A stretch of 64,000 bases of DNA from Anthracocystis setariae (Eukaryota; Basidiomycota; Ustilaginomycetes; Ustilaginales; Ustilaginaceae). Made by a program: the position numbers and the translations under genes. The stretch is taken from assembly GCA_928724745.1 (NCBI GenBank), contig CAKMXJ010000032.1, positions 1,612,001-1,676,000 of the forward strand, given 5' to 3'. Shown here in pieces: positions 8,877 to 19,155 of the stretch. The notes beneath the pieces are model-generated. The model had not been told where the DNA came from and made no database searches. It worked only from the letters and a program-made list of their open reading frames with translations. Position 1 is the first letter of the stretch; every line of letters begins with the position of its first letter.

Positions 8877-10169
8877 CTACGATCTCCTCCTCTTGGCAGG
8901 TGCCTGTTGCTCTTCCTCGTCGTCATCCTCATCTTCCTCTTCGTTGCTATACATGGTCATGTCATCCATCTCCAACTCCTCCTCCTCATCATCATCATCA
9001 TCGTCGTCATCACCCGAATACATCTCCTCATCCTCATCTTCATCGTCATCATCACTCGAGGCATTGGGATCGAGATGCTTCTTCAAACCCTTCATCTTTC
9101 TCGTCTGCAAACCAGTAAGATCCTGCTTGCCCACATGGATCCTACCCACGGTATCACCCATATCGTCGGTCTCGATGTTCTTCTTGGCCCCTTGCTTGCC
9201 CTGTCGGTTCTTTTCTGCCTGGGTCTTGGGTCTGCGCAAAGCCTGGTTGAGCATATCGATCGAAGCTGGACGACGTCTTCGCAACTGAAAATCGAACGAC
9301 GGTCCGCACTCCTGCAGTTCTACACGTGGGATCTTGGATCCGGATGCCAAAAGCTGCACCGTATACACACGCAAGTGGATGAGCGTATTCGCAGGCGACG
9401 TCACCACTGCCGAGGTAGCATTCGTCATCATCGTCCCATTCGGTGTCAACCCTGCCGCCTTGTACAAATCCGCCAACGTATCCCCACCAGCACTGCCCAC
9501 CTCCTTGTTCTCGGCGGTCTTGTTTCGGTTCTGCTGCGACGCTGGTGCAGCCGTGACGCAGATCACATGCTGCAACCCGGACAGTGCGATCTGGTTCGTT
9601 TTGAGCTCCTCGCCGCGGTAGAAATCGAGGATCATGCTCTTGAACTGCTGGTATGCACCGGTTGGGTCGTGCTCGGTCGCCTCAGCTCCGGCCAGCATGC
9701 TCGTGGTCGGATCGGTTGGTGTGGTAAATTGCGGCCCACTGAAATGGAACAAAGGCCTCATCCCAACTCCCGGCCTAGCCACACCCTTGAATTCGTTGAT
9801 ACTCTTTGCATCGACAACGCCCATCTCCAACATATCCAACACCTGACCATCGAACATGCGAATCCACGTCAGGTTGTCCGGACGCTTCTTCTGGGAGTTG
9901 CCAAACATGAACAGACTGGCATCGTTTTTGGAGCTCCAAAACTCGAACGACGATGTATCTTCAAACGGGAGTGCTTCGTTCTTCTTGTTGAAAGAGATGC
10001 TGTCGGGTTTCTTGAGCAGGTTCAGTTCGGTTAGGGCCATGTTGAGGCGCGCCGACGAGTGAGGGCCTTTGACGAAGATGGCGGTTTTGGCGGCTTCGTA
10101 TTCTCGAGCCTGGCGTTTTTCGAGCGCTCGCTTGGAGCGTGCATTCTTGGGTTTGGCCACCCTGATCAT
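8877..10169 (-). CDS. RPF2: 60S ribosome biogenesis protein Rpf2 (Brix domain)
   Basis: 430 aa. Rpf2 with Rrs1 brings 5S rRNA, Rpl5 and Rpl11 into the pre-60S particle in the nucleolus. The start at 10167-10169 gives the conserved basic MIRVAKPKNARSKRALEKR. The Brix domain follows (IFVKGPHSSARLN, LFMFGNSQKKRPDNL, RMFDGQVLDMLEMGV, FKGVARPGVGMRPL). Residues about 335-430 add a strongly acidic tail (runs of Asp/Glu) closing with a basic AKRRRS, which makes the protein longer than yeast Rpf2 (about 344 aa). The 35 codons open upstream of this Met are not family-like. It shares a 427-bp divergent promoter with PWP1, another 60S factor, and its 3' end converges on the S28 gene. Confidence 0.95.
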   Translation of the reverse strand: MIRVAKPKNARSKRALEKRQAREYEAAKTAIFVKGPHSSARLNMALTELNLLKKPDSISFNKKNEALPFEDTSSFEFWSSKNDASLFMFGNSQKKRPDNLTWIRMFDGQVLDMLEMGVVDAKSINEFKGVARPGVGMRPLFHFSGPQFTTPTDPTTSMLAGAEATEHDPTGAYQQFKSMILDFYRGEELKTNQIALSGLQHVICVTAAPASQQNRNKTAENKEVGSAGGDTLADLYKAAGLTPNGTMMTNATSAVVTSPANTLIHLRVYTVQLLASGSKIPRVELQECGPSFDFQLRRRRPASIDMLNQALRRPKTQAEKNRQGKQGAKKNIETDDMGDTVGRIHVGKQDLTGLQTRKMKGLKKHLDPNASSDDDDEDEDEEMYSGDDDDDDDDEEEELEMDDMTMYSNEEEDEDDDEEEQQAPAKRRRS

Positions 10170-10596
10170 CGTAACGTCGTAAAGAGGTCGAGAGCGTAAA
10201 AGGGAATGATGGTGGTGTTGAAAGGATGGTTGGAGAGTGTGTGCCTCCGCAAAAAGTGTAAATTTCCAATTCAAGACGGCGAGAAAGAGAGAAAAAAAAA
10301 ATCACAGAAAGCTGCAAAAAAAATTAATAACGCCGAGTGGAGAGTGCAGAGACCCCTTTTAAAATTTCCTGCTTATATAAGCAAGAGACTTTTCCGCCGC
10401 ACTTTTTTTTTTCTTTTTTTTTTTTTTTTTCCTGCTGCTCCACTTTTTCGCTTTCTTCTCTTTCCAGAAATCGCAGCAACTCGCACAAAAGGTCCAATTC
10501 AAGACGCTTGCTTGGCAATTCGAGGTCGGAGCTGTACTTACTTCTCCACCATTCCCAGCTTCGGTCTGGTCAAACAAGGAATAGCGTGGTACCAAG
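10170..10596. promoter_or_regulatory. Bidirectional promoter of the 60S-assembly pair RPF2/PWP1
   Basis: 427 bp. On the plus strand it holds an A-rich block (10290-10325), TTTTAAAA at 10357-10364 overlapping AAAATTTC (similar to the RRPE element of ribosome-biogenesis genes), and a perfect 12-bp palindrome GCTTATATAAGC at 10371-10382. A T-rich block with two long runs follows (10404-10430). Because the TATA element is symmetric it could serve both genes. The function is inferred; the sequence elements are seen directly. Confidence 0.6.
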
Positions 10597-12357
10597 ATGA
10601 TCAGCGCCATTCAGTGGATTGCGCGCGGCAAGTCGCTGCCTCATCCCAAGAAGTACGTCCTCGACGATGGCGAGATGGAACGCGTTTCAAAGATGGCCAA
10701 CGTGCAGTTCGAGGATGCCAAGGCGCAACTCGAGCGTGCTCAGCGCGATATCGCACGTGGCAAGGATCCCTTTGCTCCCACCATTGGCGATGATGATGAC
10801 GACGATGAAGAGGAATGGAAGGATGACGATGACGATGGCGATGACGATATGAAGGACGACACCATGGACAGCTCCGAAGCCAAGGTGGAAGGCAAGGAGG
10901 ACCCTGACGATCTCTCGCGTTACAACCTCGATGACTACGACGACGACAATGACAAGACGCAGGCCACCGCTGGAGCCTTCACCAACATCCGCGGTCTTGC
11001 CGTCTACCAAAGCAACGAGGATGACCCATACATCACTGTGCAGGACGAGGCCGAGAAGGACGACGAAGAGGAACGCGACGAGCTCGAAATCTACCCGACC
11101 GACAACCTCATCATCACGGCCAAGACCGAAGACGATGTCTCTCAGCTCGAAGCACACGTCTATGCCGCCAGCGACGCCAATCTCTACGTGCATCACGATC
11201 TCATGCTTCCGTCGTTCCCGCTGTGTCTGGAATGGCTCGACTATACCCCCGCACGCTCGTCGGCGGATCAGAACGCTGCGTCGACGCTGGGCAACTTCAT
11301 CGCGGTGGGTACGATGGATCCCGAGATCGAGGTGTGGAGCATGGACGTCGTCGACGGCATGTATCCGGATGCCATTTTGGGTCGAAAGACCGAGACGGAC
11401 CAACTCAACGCACCGTTGGGAACGGGCAAGAAGAAGCGCAAGCAATCCAAAGCACGTATCGCAAACCCCGACTACCATGTCGATGCAGTGTTGGGACTCT
11501 CGTGGAACCCGATCGCACGCAACCTGCTCGCGTCGGCCTCGGCCGATCGTACCGTCAAGCTGTGGGATCTCTCACGTCCACACACCGCTGAGGACTCGAC
11601 GGCGTTCCGGTCATTCCAGCAACACACGGACAAGGTGCAATCGGTTGCGTGGCAGTGCAAGGCTGTTGGGGGGAGTGGTAGTTCGAGTGCCAACCCGGCA
11701 GTCTTGTTGACGGGGTCGTATGATAAGACGATTCGTGTATTCGATACGCGCACGCCCGATACCGCCGCTGTATTCAGTATCGCTAGCGATGTCGAATCGG
11801 TCGTCTGGAACGGTTGGGCACCGGACACATTCCTCTGCTCGCTCGAATCGGGACTCGTCCACTCGTTCGACCTTCGCTCCCCCACCACCGCGCAATGGAC
11901 ACTGCAAGCACACGACAGCGCCGCCACCGCCGTCGACATCTCCCCACACATCCCAGGCTGCATCCTCACCGCGTCCTCAGACCGAACAGTCAAACTCTGG
12001 AACCTCTCCACCCCGCCTTCCTCCTCCTCCCCTGACTCCACCGCAACTTCGTCACCATCAGCAATCAACCTTGTCCTCTCCCGCGATCTTGGCATCGGCA
12101 AACTATTCGCTGCCAAATTCTCCCCCAACGACCCCCTCACCCTCGCCGCCGCCGGCTCCGCTGGTCAACTCAACGTCTTCAACGCACTCTCAAACCCTGC
12201 CGTCCGAAAAACTTTCAACGACAGACTCAAATCCCTCGTCACCCTCGACGGTACCGAGCCAAACAGAGGAGACGGAATCATCCGAATCCAAGACGACTCA
12301 GACGATTCAGATGATGAAGACGATACCACCCCCGCGCGTAACGATATGCAAGACTAA
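10597..12357 (+). CDS. PWP1: WD40 ribosome biogenesis protein Pwp1
   Basis: 586 aa. Pwp1 is a nucleolar WD40 protein needed for 25S/5.8S rRNA maturation in the pre-60S particle. The N-terminus MISAIQWIARGKSL..P is the family signature. It is followed by two acidic segments (residues about 65-115 and 150-165) and the GLAVYQSNEDDPYITV block, then VYAASDANLYVHHDLMLPSFPLCLEWLDY. The repeats include NPIARNLLASASADRTVKLWDLS, LLTGSYDKTIRVFDTR and ILTASSDRTVKLWNL. The last repeat is followed by an acidic C-terminus (DDSDDSDDEDD). Length is close to yeast Pwp1 (576 aa). The 3' end lies 155 bp from the convergent CTLH gene. Confidence 0.96.
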   Translation: MISAIQWIARGKSLPHPKKYVLDDGEMERVSKMANVQFEDAKAQLERAQRDIARGKDPFAPTIGDDDDDDEEEWKDDDDDGDDDMKDDTMDSSEAKVEGKEDPDDLSRYNLDDYDDDNDKTQATAGAFTNIRGLAVYQSNEDDPYITVQDEAEKDDEEERDELEIYPTDNLIITAKTEDDVSQLEAHVYAASDANLYVHHDLMLPSFPLCLEWLDYTPARSSADQNAASTLGNFIAVGTMDPEIEVWSMDVVDGMYPDAILGRKTETDQLNAPLGTGKKKRKQSKARIANPDYHVDAVLGLSWNPIARNLLASASADRTVKLWDLSRPHTAEDSTAFRSFQQHTDKVQSVAWQCKAVGGSGSSSANPAVLLTGSYDKTIRVFDTRTPDTAAVFSIASDVESVVWNGWAPDTFLCSLESGLVHSFDLRSPTTAQWTLQAHDSAATAVDISPHIPGCILTASSDRTVKLWNLSTPPSSSSPDSTATSSPSAINLVLSRDLGIGKLFAAKFSPNDPLTLAAAGSAGQLNVFNALSNPAVRKTFNDRLKSLVTLDGTEPNRGDGIIRIQDDSDDSDDEDDTTPARNDMQD

Positions 12358-12512
12358 ACCTCCCCTCCCTGTTTTTACTCCCCATCCCTTAAATTCCACT
12401 CTAATTCACACACCACAAATCGATCGAACCTGTCTGCATTCCGCACCGTCTACACATTGACTGAACCAATCCGCAAAACGCAAGCAAACCACATTCAACC
12501 CTGCTGACTACC

Positions 12513-12588
12513 TTATCTGCCCTGTACGAATCTGCCAAACTTCCACTCTGGCAAATTCTTAGTCCCCTCCCACTTTTTACCCGTTGCA

Positions 12589-12620
<32 letters not shown>

Positions 12621-14114
12621 GCTCTCGTCATACTCACCCGCCGCCGCCGACGATGACGACCCAATCAGCCCAAACACGGGATGCCACATGGGCACCTGAA
12701 CCGCCTCCTCCACCAACCGATCCCACAGCAACGTCGTTTGCCGCACCGCCACCTCGATCAAAGGCTGGCTGCTCTTGCCGCTCCTAAACAGGATGGCCGA
12801 ATTCACCTGCTCGGCGAGCGCCACCTTGCGCGACCGGTGCAGGAAGCGACGCACCGGCGAATGCTCCACATCCGGATACGCAAGCAGCGCCGTCACCTGC
12901 TCGAGCTCTTTCAGGTACATGGAGCGCCAGAACGACGGAAGTTTCTGCGCCGACGCGTATAACCCCTGTGCGTACGCCAGCGCTGAGTAGAGCGTAGGAT
13001 TCAGGGCGGCGTTGGTGTTGGATGCATTCGAGCCGTTCGACGACGCTGTGGAAGGGGCAGGGGAGGCAGCGCGCGAGATGGCCGCCGCTGCAATACCCGG
13101 CGTGGTGGAGGCGAGAGACGGAAGCCCACCCGAATTGCCGAGTTGGGGCGACGCAGCCATCGACGCAGCCGACGGCGCGAGCTGCGAAGCCGACGCCGAT
13201 CGAATGGCTTCGATAAATACCTGGATCTGCAGATTCAGCAACAGATGATCCGGCTCCATCGATGTCGGATTCGCCGGAAGTACTTTCTCGCAAGGGTTGG
13301 ACGAGCTCTTGGTTCGACTCGACTTGGAACCGTTGGAACCATTGCCGTTACTGCTGCTGTTGAGGACCGTGGGGAAGTACTCATTGCACATGTCCATAGC
13401 CGGTCGAATCTGCCCGGCGATGATGTAATCCTTGATCTGTCTTCGTGCGCGAACGGCTCGAAGCTCCTCTGCGGTGAGATCGGGGCTGATGTCCACTTCA
13501 GGATCATGTTCTGCATCGTCCATGTCGGAACCAAGTTCGGCACGCGCCTGAGCCTCCTCTTCGTCCTCTTCTGTTCGTGTCTGCGCGCCAGATCTCGCAC
13601 GCGAGCCAAGACCGTTCGAATGTTGTGCCGAGCCATTCGAGTAGCCATTGGTGGTATGCTCACTGGTGCCAGCAATGGCGTCTTGTTCCGAAGAAATGGG
13701 AAGCAGGTTCTCTACCTCGATCTCCATGCTCGAGTCGTCGTGCGAAAGTGGTGGGGCAGAAAGTGGGTGTGCCTGCCGCACAGCGCCATTGCTGCTGCGC
13801 AAAGCAGTATCCGATGCTGTACTGGCCGAAGCCGTATCTTTCGAAGAGGACGCAGCTGCGCCTGCGGATGTTGTTGTTGTTGTGTTTAGCATCCCATTTT
13901 TGGAAGTGGCTGGGAGCGCGGATGCATCTTGGCTGTATATGTCGCCAATGATGCCGTCCTTTGCGAAAGCGATGGCGGTGTCGGTATAGCAGTGGTGTAA
14001 GAGGTAATTGAGCACAAGTCTGCGCAGATTGGCGGGAGAGGTGAGGTCGGCATCATCCGAAGACGGCTGAGGAGCTTGAGAGGAGCCTCCCTGCTCGTTC
14101 TTGGATGACTGCAT
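12513..14114 (-). CDS. LisH-CTLH-CRA protein, RanBPM/Gid1-type without SPRY
   Basis: 533 aa. LisH at residues about 29-60 (LRRLVLNYLLHHCYTDTAIAFAKD) resembles the RanBP9 LisH. CTLH is near 222-300 (RRQIKDYIIAGQIRPAMDMCNEYFPTVL). A CRA-like helical domain at about 375-480 includes KELEQVTALLAYPDVEHSPVRRFL and LAEQVNSAIL. Long Ser/Ala/Asn-rich linkers lie between. Proteins of this architecture are subunits of the GID/CTLH ubiquitin ligase, which in yeast degrades gluconeogenic enzymes. Motif wording is nearest RanBP9/Gid1 rather than Gid8. However, no SPRY domain precedes LisH, and none was found in the 1.4 kb upstream. The C-terminus carries polyalanine from a CTG/TGC repeat. The subunit assignment is uncertain. 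Confidence 0.8.
12590..12620. repeat. Coding TGC/GCA trinucleotide repeat
   Basis: Ten perfect TGC units on the plus strand. On the coding (minus) strand they give an Ala run near the C-terminus of the LisH-CTLH protein, so length changes would stay in frame. Confidence 0.9.
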
Positions 14115-15549
14115 ATCGGACCAGATCCGATGAGCCTGTACCCTTCGCTCGAGCGGTTACGTTCCGAAGGTCTGGGGCCTTATCTCGAGTTTGTAGCTCC
14201 CAAGTGCTTTGGTACAAAGCGATATGGTTGCAACGACCGAGCGACGGTGACTGGTTGAAGCTACGAAATTTAAAAGGCGGTAGAGTGAAATACTGATATA
14301 GGCTGAACCAGGACGCAACGTTGAATGCAATGACGAACCGGGTAGAGGCGATTGATGAATGTGTGAACGAAAGAGGTATGCGAAGCGGTGATGAAGTGGA
14401 GTAGGCTCAGTAATTATGGCTGGCTGCAGTAGTGATGGGTTGCCGACTGCCTGACTGCCTGATTGACTGACTTGACTGACTGTATGACTTGTCTCGTCAG
14501 TTGAACCCTTGGCAGAGGCTTGGATCGGCCCGCGTGCATACACAGTACAGCACTGCAGTACAGTACAGCACACTACTACGACTCTGTCACTCAAGCGCAA
14601 CCAGCTAGACAGCCAGTTGTCGGAGCGGTCCAGTTGACGTGTAGGACTGGCTGAGTGCATGATGATGCAGTCTGCAATCGCAAAATTCTAAATCGCCTCC
14701 AATTTCGCTGTGAAATCGGCAGACTCACATCGGCGCTCCTATCGTGTGGGCAAAATAAATGATTTTAAAGTCCATGCAAAATCAACTTGGTAGGTGATCC
14801 AGCTGCATCCTCAGTAAGGTAAGATTGGCTGAGGCTGACGAGCACGAATACAAATACGAATATGTCTACACCAATCTGAGGGGAAAGTTCGGACTGATGA
14901 TCCATTCCCCAGCTGCAAAGCACATGCTACACCAGCCAGTCGCAAGCATTGAAGGTGTTGCTTGTGAGCGTCGTCTTGGGTGATTGGCGACGCGTCTTTG
15001 GCGCGACTCTCTCCACTTTACGGGATGCGTTGTGTGCGTTGTGTGCGTTTAGTGCGTGTTTGTGAGAGTCCAAAAAAGGGTGTGTGTTGCTTGGAGCTGG
15101 AAAGTTGCGCCTCGGATTGTCTTTCTGACGGCGTTGGCTCAAGCTCGGTCTATCTGCATACGTGATATACACTGTATCGACTACACTTGGTCTTCCAAAT
15201 GATCTCTGACCTCTCCGTTTGCATCAATACTTCCGAGCATCGTCCGCATCACTTACCCTAGGCTCTTTATACAGCGTCAGCATCGCATTATTTATCGTTC
15301 TCAACAACCAACAAGCAAGCCTCGCTCTCTTTCGACCAATTCGTATTCGATCGTTGACTCGATCACAGCGTCGATACTGTTGTCCCGCGACAGTACCAGC
15401 ACCGAAGTCTTAGTCCCCGTCGCCTTGCTACTTGTCAACTCTGCATCTATCAAGGCTTCAAACTTACTTCTTTATCCTAAGCGCACTTTCGAGCAAATCG
15501 GCACTTCCTATCCCATGCATCGTGATCTTTCCATCCTAGCCGCCTCGTC
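14115..15549. promoter_or_regulatory. 1.4-kb divergent intergenic region (CTLH gene / TopBP1-like gene)
   Basis: No convincing gene; the longest open frame (167 codons, minus strand from 14660) is unlike any protein I know. Seen in it: a degenerate TGACTGAC/CTGCCTGA array (14444-14490), and a cluster ACAGTACAGCACTGCAGTAC with further CAGTACAG units (14542-14570). There is also an MCB-like ACGCGT (14990-14995) next to TTTGGCGC (14997-15004), and tandem TGCGTTGTG units (about 15026-15050). The last 350 bp before 15550 are CT-rich, as expected of a smut 5' leader. Confidence 0.55.
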
Positions 15550-18500
15550 ATGAACAGGTCAGCGCGAGCGCATCGCTCCACAAAGATCCCCAATGTCAAG
15601 CTTCGTCCCGCACAGGCACCGTCAGCTAGCTCCATTGCCTCTTCTTCCAAGCAGCAGCAGAACAAGCTGGCTCGTCGGCGTGATGAGCTTCTTGACGACC
15701 GCGAAGATGCTGCTCACTTCCGGCAGCTCCGAGACGACGGGCAAGACCACGGCGCACACGTCGACGCCGACTTTATCGGATCTTCCGCACACCCACTCAA
15801 GGGAGCCACCATCTCAATCACAGGCCTGGGCGACCTCAAGCCAACATTGACTCAGTATGCTCGCGAACTCGGTGCTCGAGTCGAGGGCAACTTGACCGAA
15901 GATGTCACGCATCTCATCGCCGACCGGCCAGGCTCAGAAAAGTATCGCTTTGCACTCCAACTTGGCATGCACATTGTCAGTCCCGACTGGATCCTGGCTG
16001 TCCGCGAAGCCTGGTTGCGAGGCGAAGATGTTGACGCTGAACAGCTCGAACGCCAACACCAATTGCAGCCATTAAGCAACACAACCATCTGCTTTTCAGC
16101 CCTCACAGGCTCAGATCGTCGCAAATTCGCGGCGCTTGCCAAGCAGCTGGGAGCCACGGTATCCGACGAGTTTCGCTTCGATGGTACAATCACCCATCTC
16201 GTTTCGGCAACAGCTGATCCCAACGCTTCAAGCAGTGTCCATCACCTGCTCCATTTCTTGGACCGGGCGCGCCACGGTCGTAACGGCAGTCGTGAGCAAG
16301 CGGCCGCTCGCATTCTTGCAGTGCGCCCGGAATGGTTAGCTGACTGCGAAAAAGCCGCTGGCTGCTTGAGCGAGCAACTCTACTCCATCTTTGCAAAGCT
16401 TCCCGACCAAAAGGAACGCAACTCACTCATCGAAACGGCCCGAACAAAGCTCCCTTCCCCTTTCATTCGCGCGGAACGACCAGTCGCTGGGCATTTCCAG
16501 AGCCCTTTTGTGGCTTCCACCCGCAACAAACCCACTTTGACAGGACTGGCTTCCAGTACGCACATCTACGACACCAGTCACGCCGACGACCAGGACGAAG
16601 ATGACCAACCAATTATGCTTGGCTCCAGGCAAAAGGCTGCAGCTGCGGCAGAAAAGTCTTTCGACAGCATCCTGTTGCAGCTCAAAGGAAACCAGGTCAC
16701 ATCTGTAGCACCCGCGGCTACCTCTTCAGCAGCTGCTCCATCTTCATCGTCCGCCGCCGCTGCTTCGGCCACAATATCGTCTAACGCATCCGTTTCCTCA
16801 CTTCCGCAAGTCCACCAACTTACAGCATCAAACAACCCGCATAGGACCAGCCTTCTGGGCATGTCTCGCGCCTCCAGCTTTTCGCCCGCACCTCCTCCCA
16901 ACGCAAACGCGTCTAAGAACGCTTCCCTCAACGTGCGCAAATCTGCATCTAGGCATCTCACCTTGCCACTCTCTAGCCAGGCTTCGACCGCCGGCAATTC
17001 TTCGGTAGCCAACGGTGGCCGCGACTGCTTTGCTGGCAAGAGCTTCATGGTCTGCCTCAAAGCCGACGACCGCAGGCAGACCGTTGAAAAAGTCCTCGTA
17101 GACAACGGTGCTACGTTGATTCGACGTCATCAAGCGGCTTCTCCGGATTTTGCTGTTGTAGAACCCAGAACTTCCCTCGCCGACCTCAAGGCTTTTGATG
17201 ACGCGGCGACAGTTCCGGTGCTACATTACTGGATCGAATACTGCCTTCATCACGACTTCTACACCGAACCTTCGACTTATTTCGCCGCTTCGCCGGCCAG
17301 AGTCCCGCTTCCGCTGTCGGACGGTAGACAGCTGAGACTGCTGTTGTTGGGATTCGATGCCGACTCACCGGAGCTGTATCATGCAGAGAAGCTGGTAGCC
17401 GAAATCGGAGGCAAGACCGTTAAGCACCTGAAAGACGAGTCGCCCACCCATGTCATCTGCGCCTCGGAAGAATGCTTTGAAGGAAGACGGGCCCATCGCG
17501 CGAGAAGCTGCGGAGTGCCGGTTGTTGGTTTGGAGTTATTGGTCAACGCAAGGCAGACGGGTCAGATTACTCCATCCCCTCCCTCAATTGCAGTGACGGA
17601 TCCGTCCACATCCGTAGGATCCGCAAGCGGAAGCAGCATTGGTCGTATCAGCAGCCTCTCTTCGGCTCCCCACTCTAGCGCCCGACTGAAGCCGCTGCCT
17701 GATGCAAACAAGGATCTGGAGGAGACTCGAGCGGCACTGCCTCTGTCAGGATGCACCGTTTCCAGGTCCAAAGCATTGACATCGCAAAGCGTCATGCTCG
17801 AACGCAGAGTGATACAGCTTGGAGCCTGTTGGCAGCCGCAAGCGAGCGATGCAACCACTCATCTTTTGCATCAGGGCTCTGGACCACCTCGGGAGAGTAA
17901 GGATCTCCGTCGTGAGGCCTTCCTGGTCCATCCCACGTGGCTGGACAAGTGCATCGAACAGGGCATCCGCATCGATGAGAGCCTCTTCCCATCCTCCATG
18001 AATCCAACCAAATCGCTTGCCACGGTGCTGTCCAGCTCCGATGGGTCCGCAAGCGGGAACTTCTTATCCCAGGCAACCCAATCCACGATTCAGCCGACCG
18101 GAAAGTCGCAGGGGGCTCAGCAGACTCAAGCCGAACTTGTGGCCGCCGCCAAACCATGGCATCGGTCCATTTCGGCTGATGCCGCCAAGCACAGAGACAC
18201 CCAATCTTCCGACACGGCAGCTCTCGCGGCTCGTAATCGGAATGCGAGGGGACGTTCCGAGGAGGTCGACGATGACAATCTCGATCAGGATGAAGAGTTC
18301 GATGATCTATCGATCCCAATCGGCTTTGACGCTGACATCACCCTGAGTGGAGATGTATCAAGACATCTGTGCGAGGAAGAGGATGATGCTGCGCCGGCAC
18401 CTTCGAGTCAGACACTGTTCGAGGAAGAACAGGAGCAATACGCGCCCATGCCGGATGTGCGAAGCGCTAAAGCGTTTCCAGATCAACCAGAAGAGGTCAA

Positions 18501-19155
18501 CAACAACAAGAAAGCTCCGCCAGCTGCTGCGAAGTCGGTGACGGATCAACTCGCATCGGCAGACCAAGTCATGGAGCTTCTCCGCACGCGCTCACTCGCC
18601 CAAGGTGCTCGCAAGAAGATTCGGCTGCCTCCTCGCTCACGCAAGCAGCGATCCGACGAAGGAGTCAAGACTAGCAACGAAGGCACGCTTGCTCCTGAAA
18701 AAGTGCTCGAGATCCAAGCGCGGCTCGATGCGCAGCGTGCAGCTGAAGCCGCAGCGCAAGGCTACTCGCTCGGGATGGATAAGGACGTCTCGCAACTGCA
18801 GAGCGGTCAGAATGGTCAGAACTTTGATTCGAGTATTCGCATTGTCTACGACGATCCCGCGGCAAGGAAGGAGCGTCATCGCTTGCTCAAGTTGCTCGAC
18901 CAACAGAAGCCTGCGTACCGCAGCGAGGAAGTGGACGCTTCGGCGCCGGAAGAGGCCGGTGCTGAATGCGAGCAGAGCGAAGGTGTGCATATCGAGAACG
19001 TCGACGGAGCAGCAGGCACAACTGGGTCAAATAAACGCTCAGCTGAGGACACTTTCGGCGCGGGGAGGCCGGGTAGGCATTACTGGGAGAATAGGAATAG
19101 TGAAAGTCCGACCAAGCGGCCTGTGGTACGTCGACAGCCTCTGGCAAGGCGTTAG
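15550..19155 (+). CDS. DPB11: TopBP1/Dpb11/Rad4-like multi-BRCT checkpoint and replication scaffold
   Basis: 1201 aa. N-terminal tandem BRCTs: the first at about residues 80-165 (LKGATISITGLGDLK, VTHLIADRPGSEKYRFA, SPDWI), the second at about 172-275 (ITHLVSA, VRPEWLADC). A second pair lies near 490-670 (CFAGKSFMVCLKADDRR; PTHVICASEECFEGR). A fifth repeat lies near 735-830 (LSGCTVSRSKALTSQ, HPTWLDKCIEQG). The C-terminus holds IRIVYDDPAARKERHRL, similar to the ATR-activating segment of TopBP1 (WDDPTAREERARL) with Tyr1100 in place of Trp. Family role: binds CDK-phosphorylated Sld3/Sld2-type proteins at origins and the 9-1-1 clamp at damage. The linkers are Ser/Ala-rich and poorly conserved. The orthology call rests on BRCT1 wording and the C-terminal motif. 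Confidence 0.82.
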   Translation: MNRSARAHRSTKIPNVKLRPAQAPSASSIASSSKQQQNKLARRRDELLDDREDAAHFRQLRDDGQDHGAHVDADFIGSSAHPLKGATISITGLGDLKPTLTQYARELGARVEGNLTEDVTHLIADRPGSEKYRFALQLGMHIVSPDWILAVREAWLRGEDVDAEQLERQHQLQPLSNTTICFSALTGSDRRKFAALAKQLGATVSDEFRFDGTITHLVSATADPNASSSVHHLLHFLDRARHGRNGSREQAAARILAVRPEWLADCEKAAGCLSEQLYSIFAKLPDQKERNSLIETARTKLPSPFIRAERPVAGHFQSPFVASTRNKPTLTGLASSTHIYDTSHADDQDEDDQPIMLGSRQKAAAAAEKSFDSILLQLKGNQVTSVAPAATSSAAAPSSSSAAAASATISSNASVSSLPQVHQLTASNNPHRTSLLGMSRASSFSPAPPPNANASKNASLNVRKSASRHLTLPLSSQASTAGNSSVANGGRDCFAGKSFMVCLKADDRRQTVEKVLVDNGATLIRRHQAASPDFAVVEPRTSLADLKAFDDAATVPVLHYWIEYCLHHDFYTEPSTYFAASPARVPLPLSDGRQLRLLLLGFDADSPELYHAEKLVAEIGGKTVKHLKDESPTHVICASEECFEGRRAHRARSCGVPVVGLELLVNARQTGQITPSPPSIAVTDPSTSVGSASGSSIGRISSLSSAPHSSARLKPLPDANKDLEETRAALPLSGCTVSRSKALTSQSVMLERRVIQLGACWQPQASDATTHLLHQGSGPPRESKDLRREAFLVHPTWLDKCIEQGIRIDESLFPSSMNPTKSLATVLSSSDGSASGNFLSQATQSTIQPTGKSQGAQQTQAELVAAAKPWHRSISADAAKHRDTQSSDTAALAARNRNARGRSEEVDDDNLDQDEEFDDLSIPIGFDADITLSGDVSRHLCEEEDDAAPAPSSQTLFEEEQEQYAPMPDVRSAKAFPDQPEEVNNNKKAPPAAAKSVTDQLASADQVMELLRTRSLAQGARKKIRLPPRSRKQRSDEGVKTSNEGTLAPEKVLEIQARLDAQRAAEAAAQGYSLGMDKDVSQLQSGQNGQNFDSSIRIVYDDPAARKERHRLLKLLDQQKPAYRSEEVDASAPEEAGAECEQSEGVHIENVDGAAGTTGSNKRSAEDTFGAGRPGRHYWENRNSESPTKRPVVRRQPLARR

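Noticed and set aside
14157..14660. 167-codon minus-strand frame upstream of the LisH-CTLH gene
   Set aside because: No recognisable domain, overlaps simple TGACTGAC-like repeats, and lies where a promoter and leader are expected. It also does not encode the missing SPRY domain.
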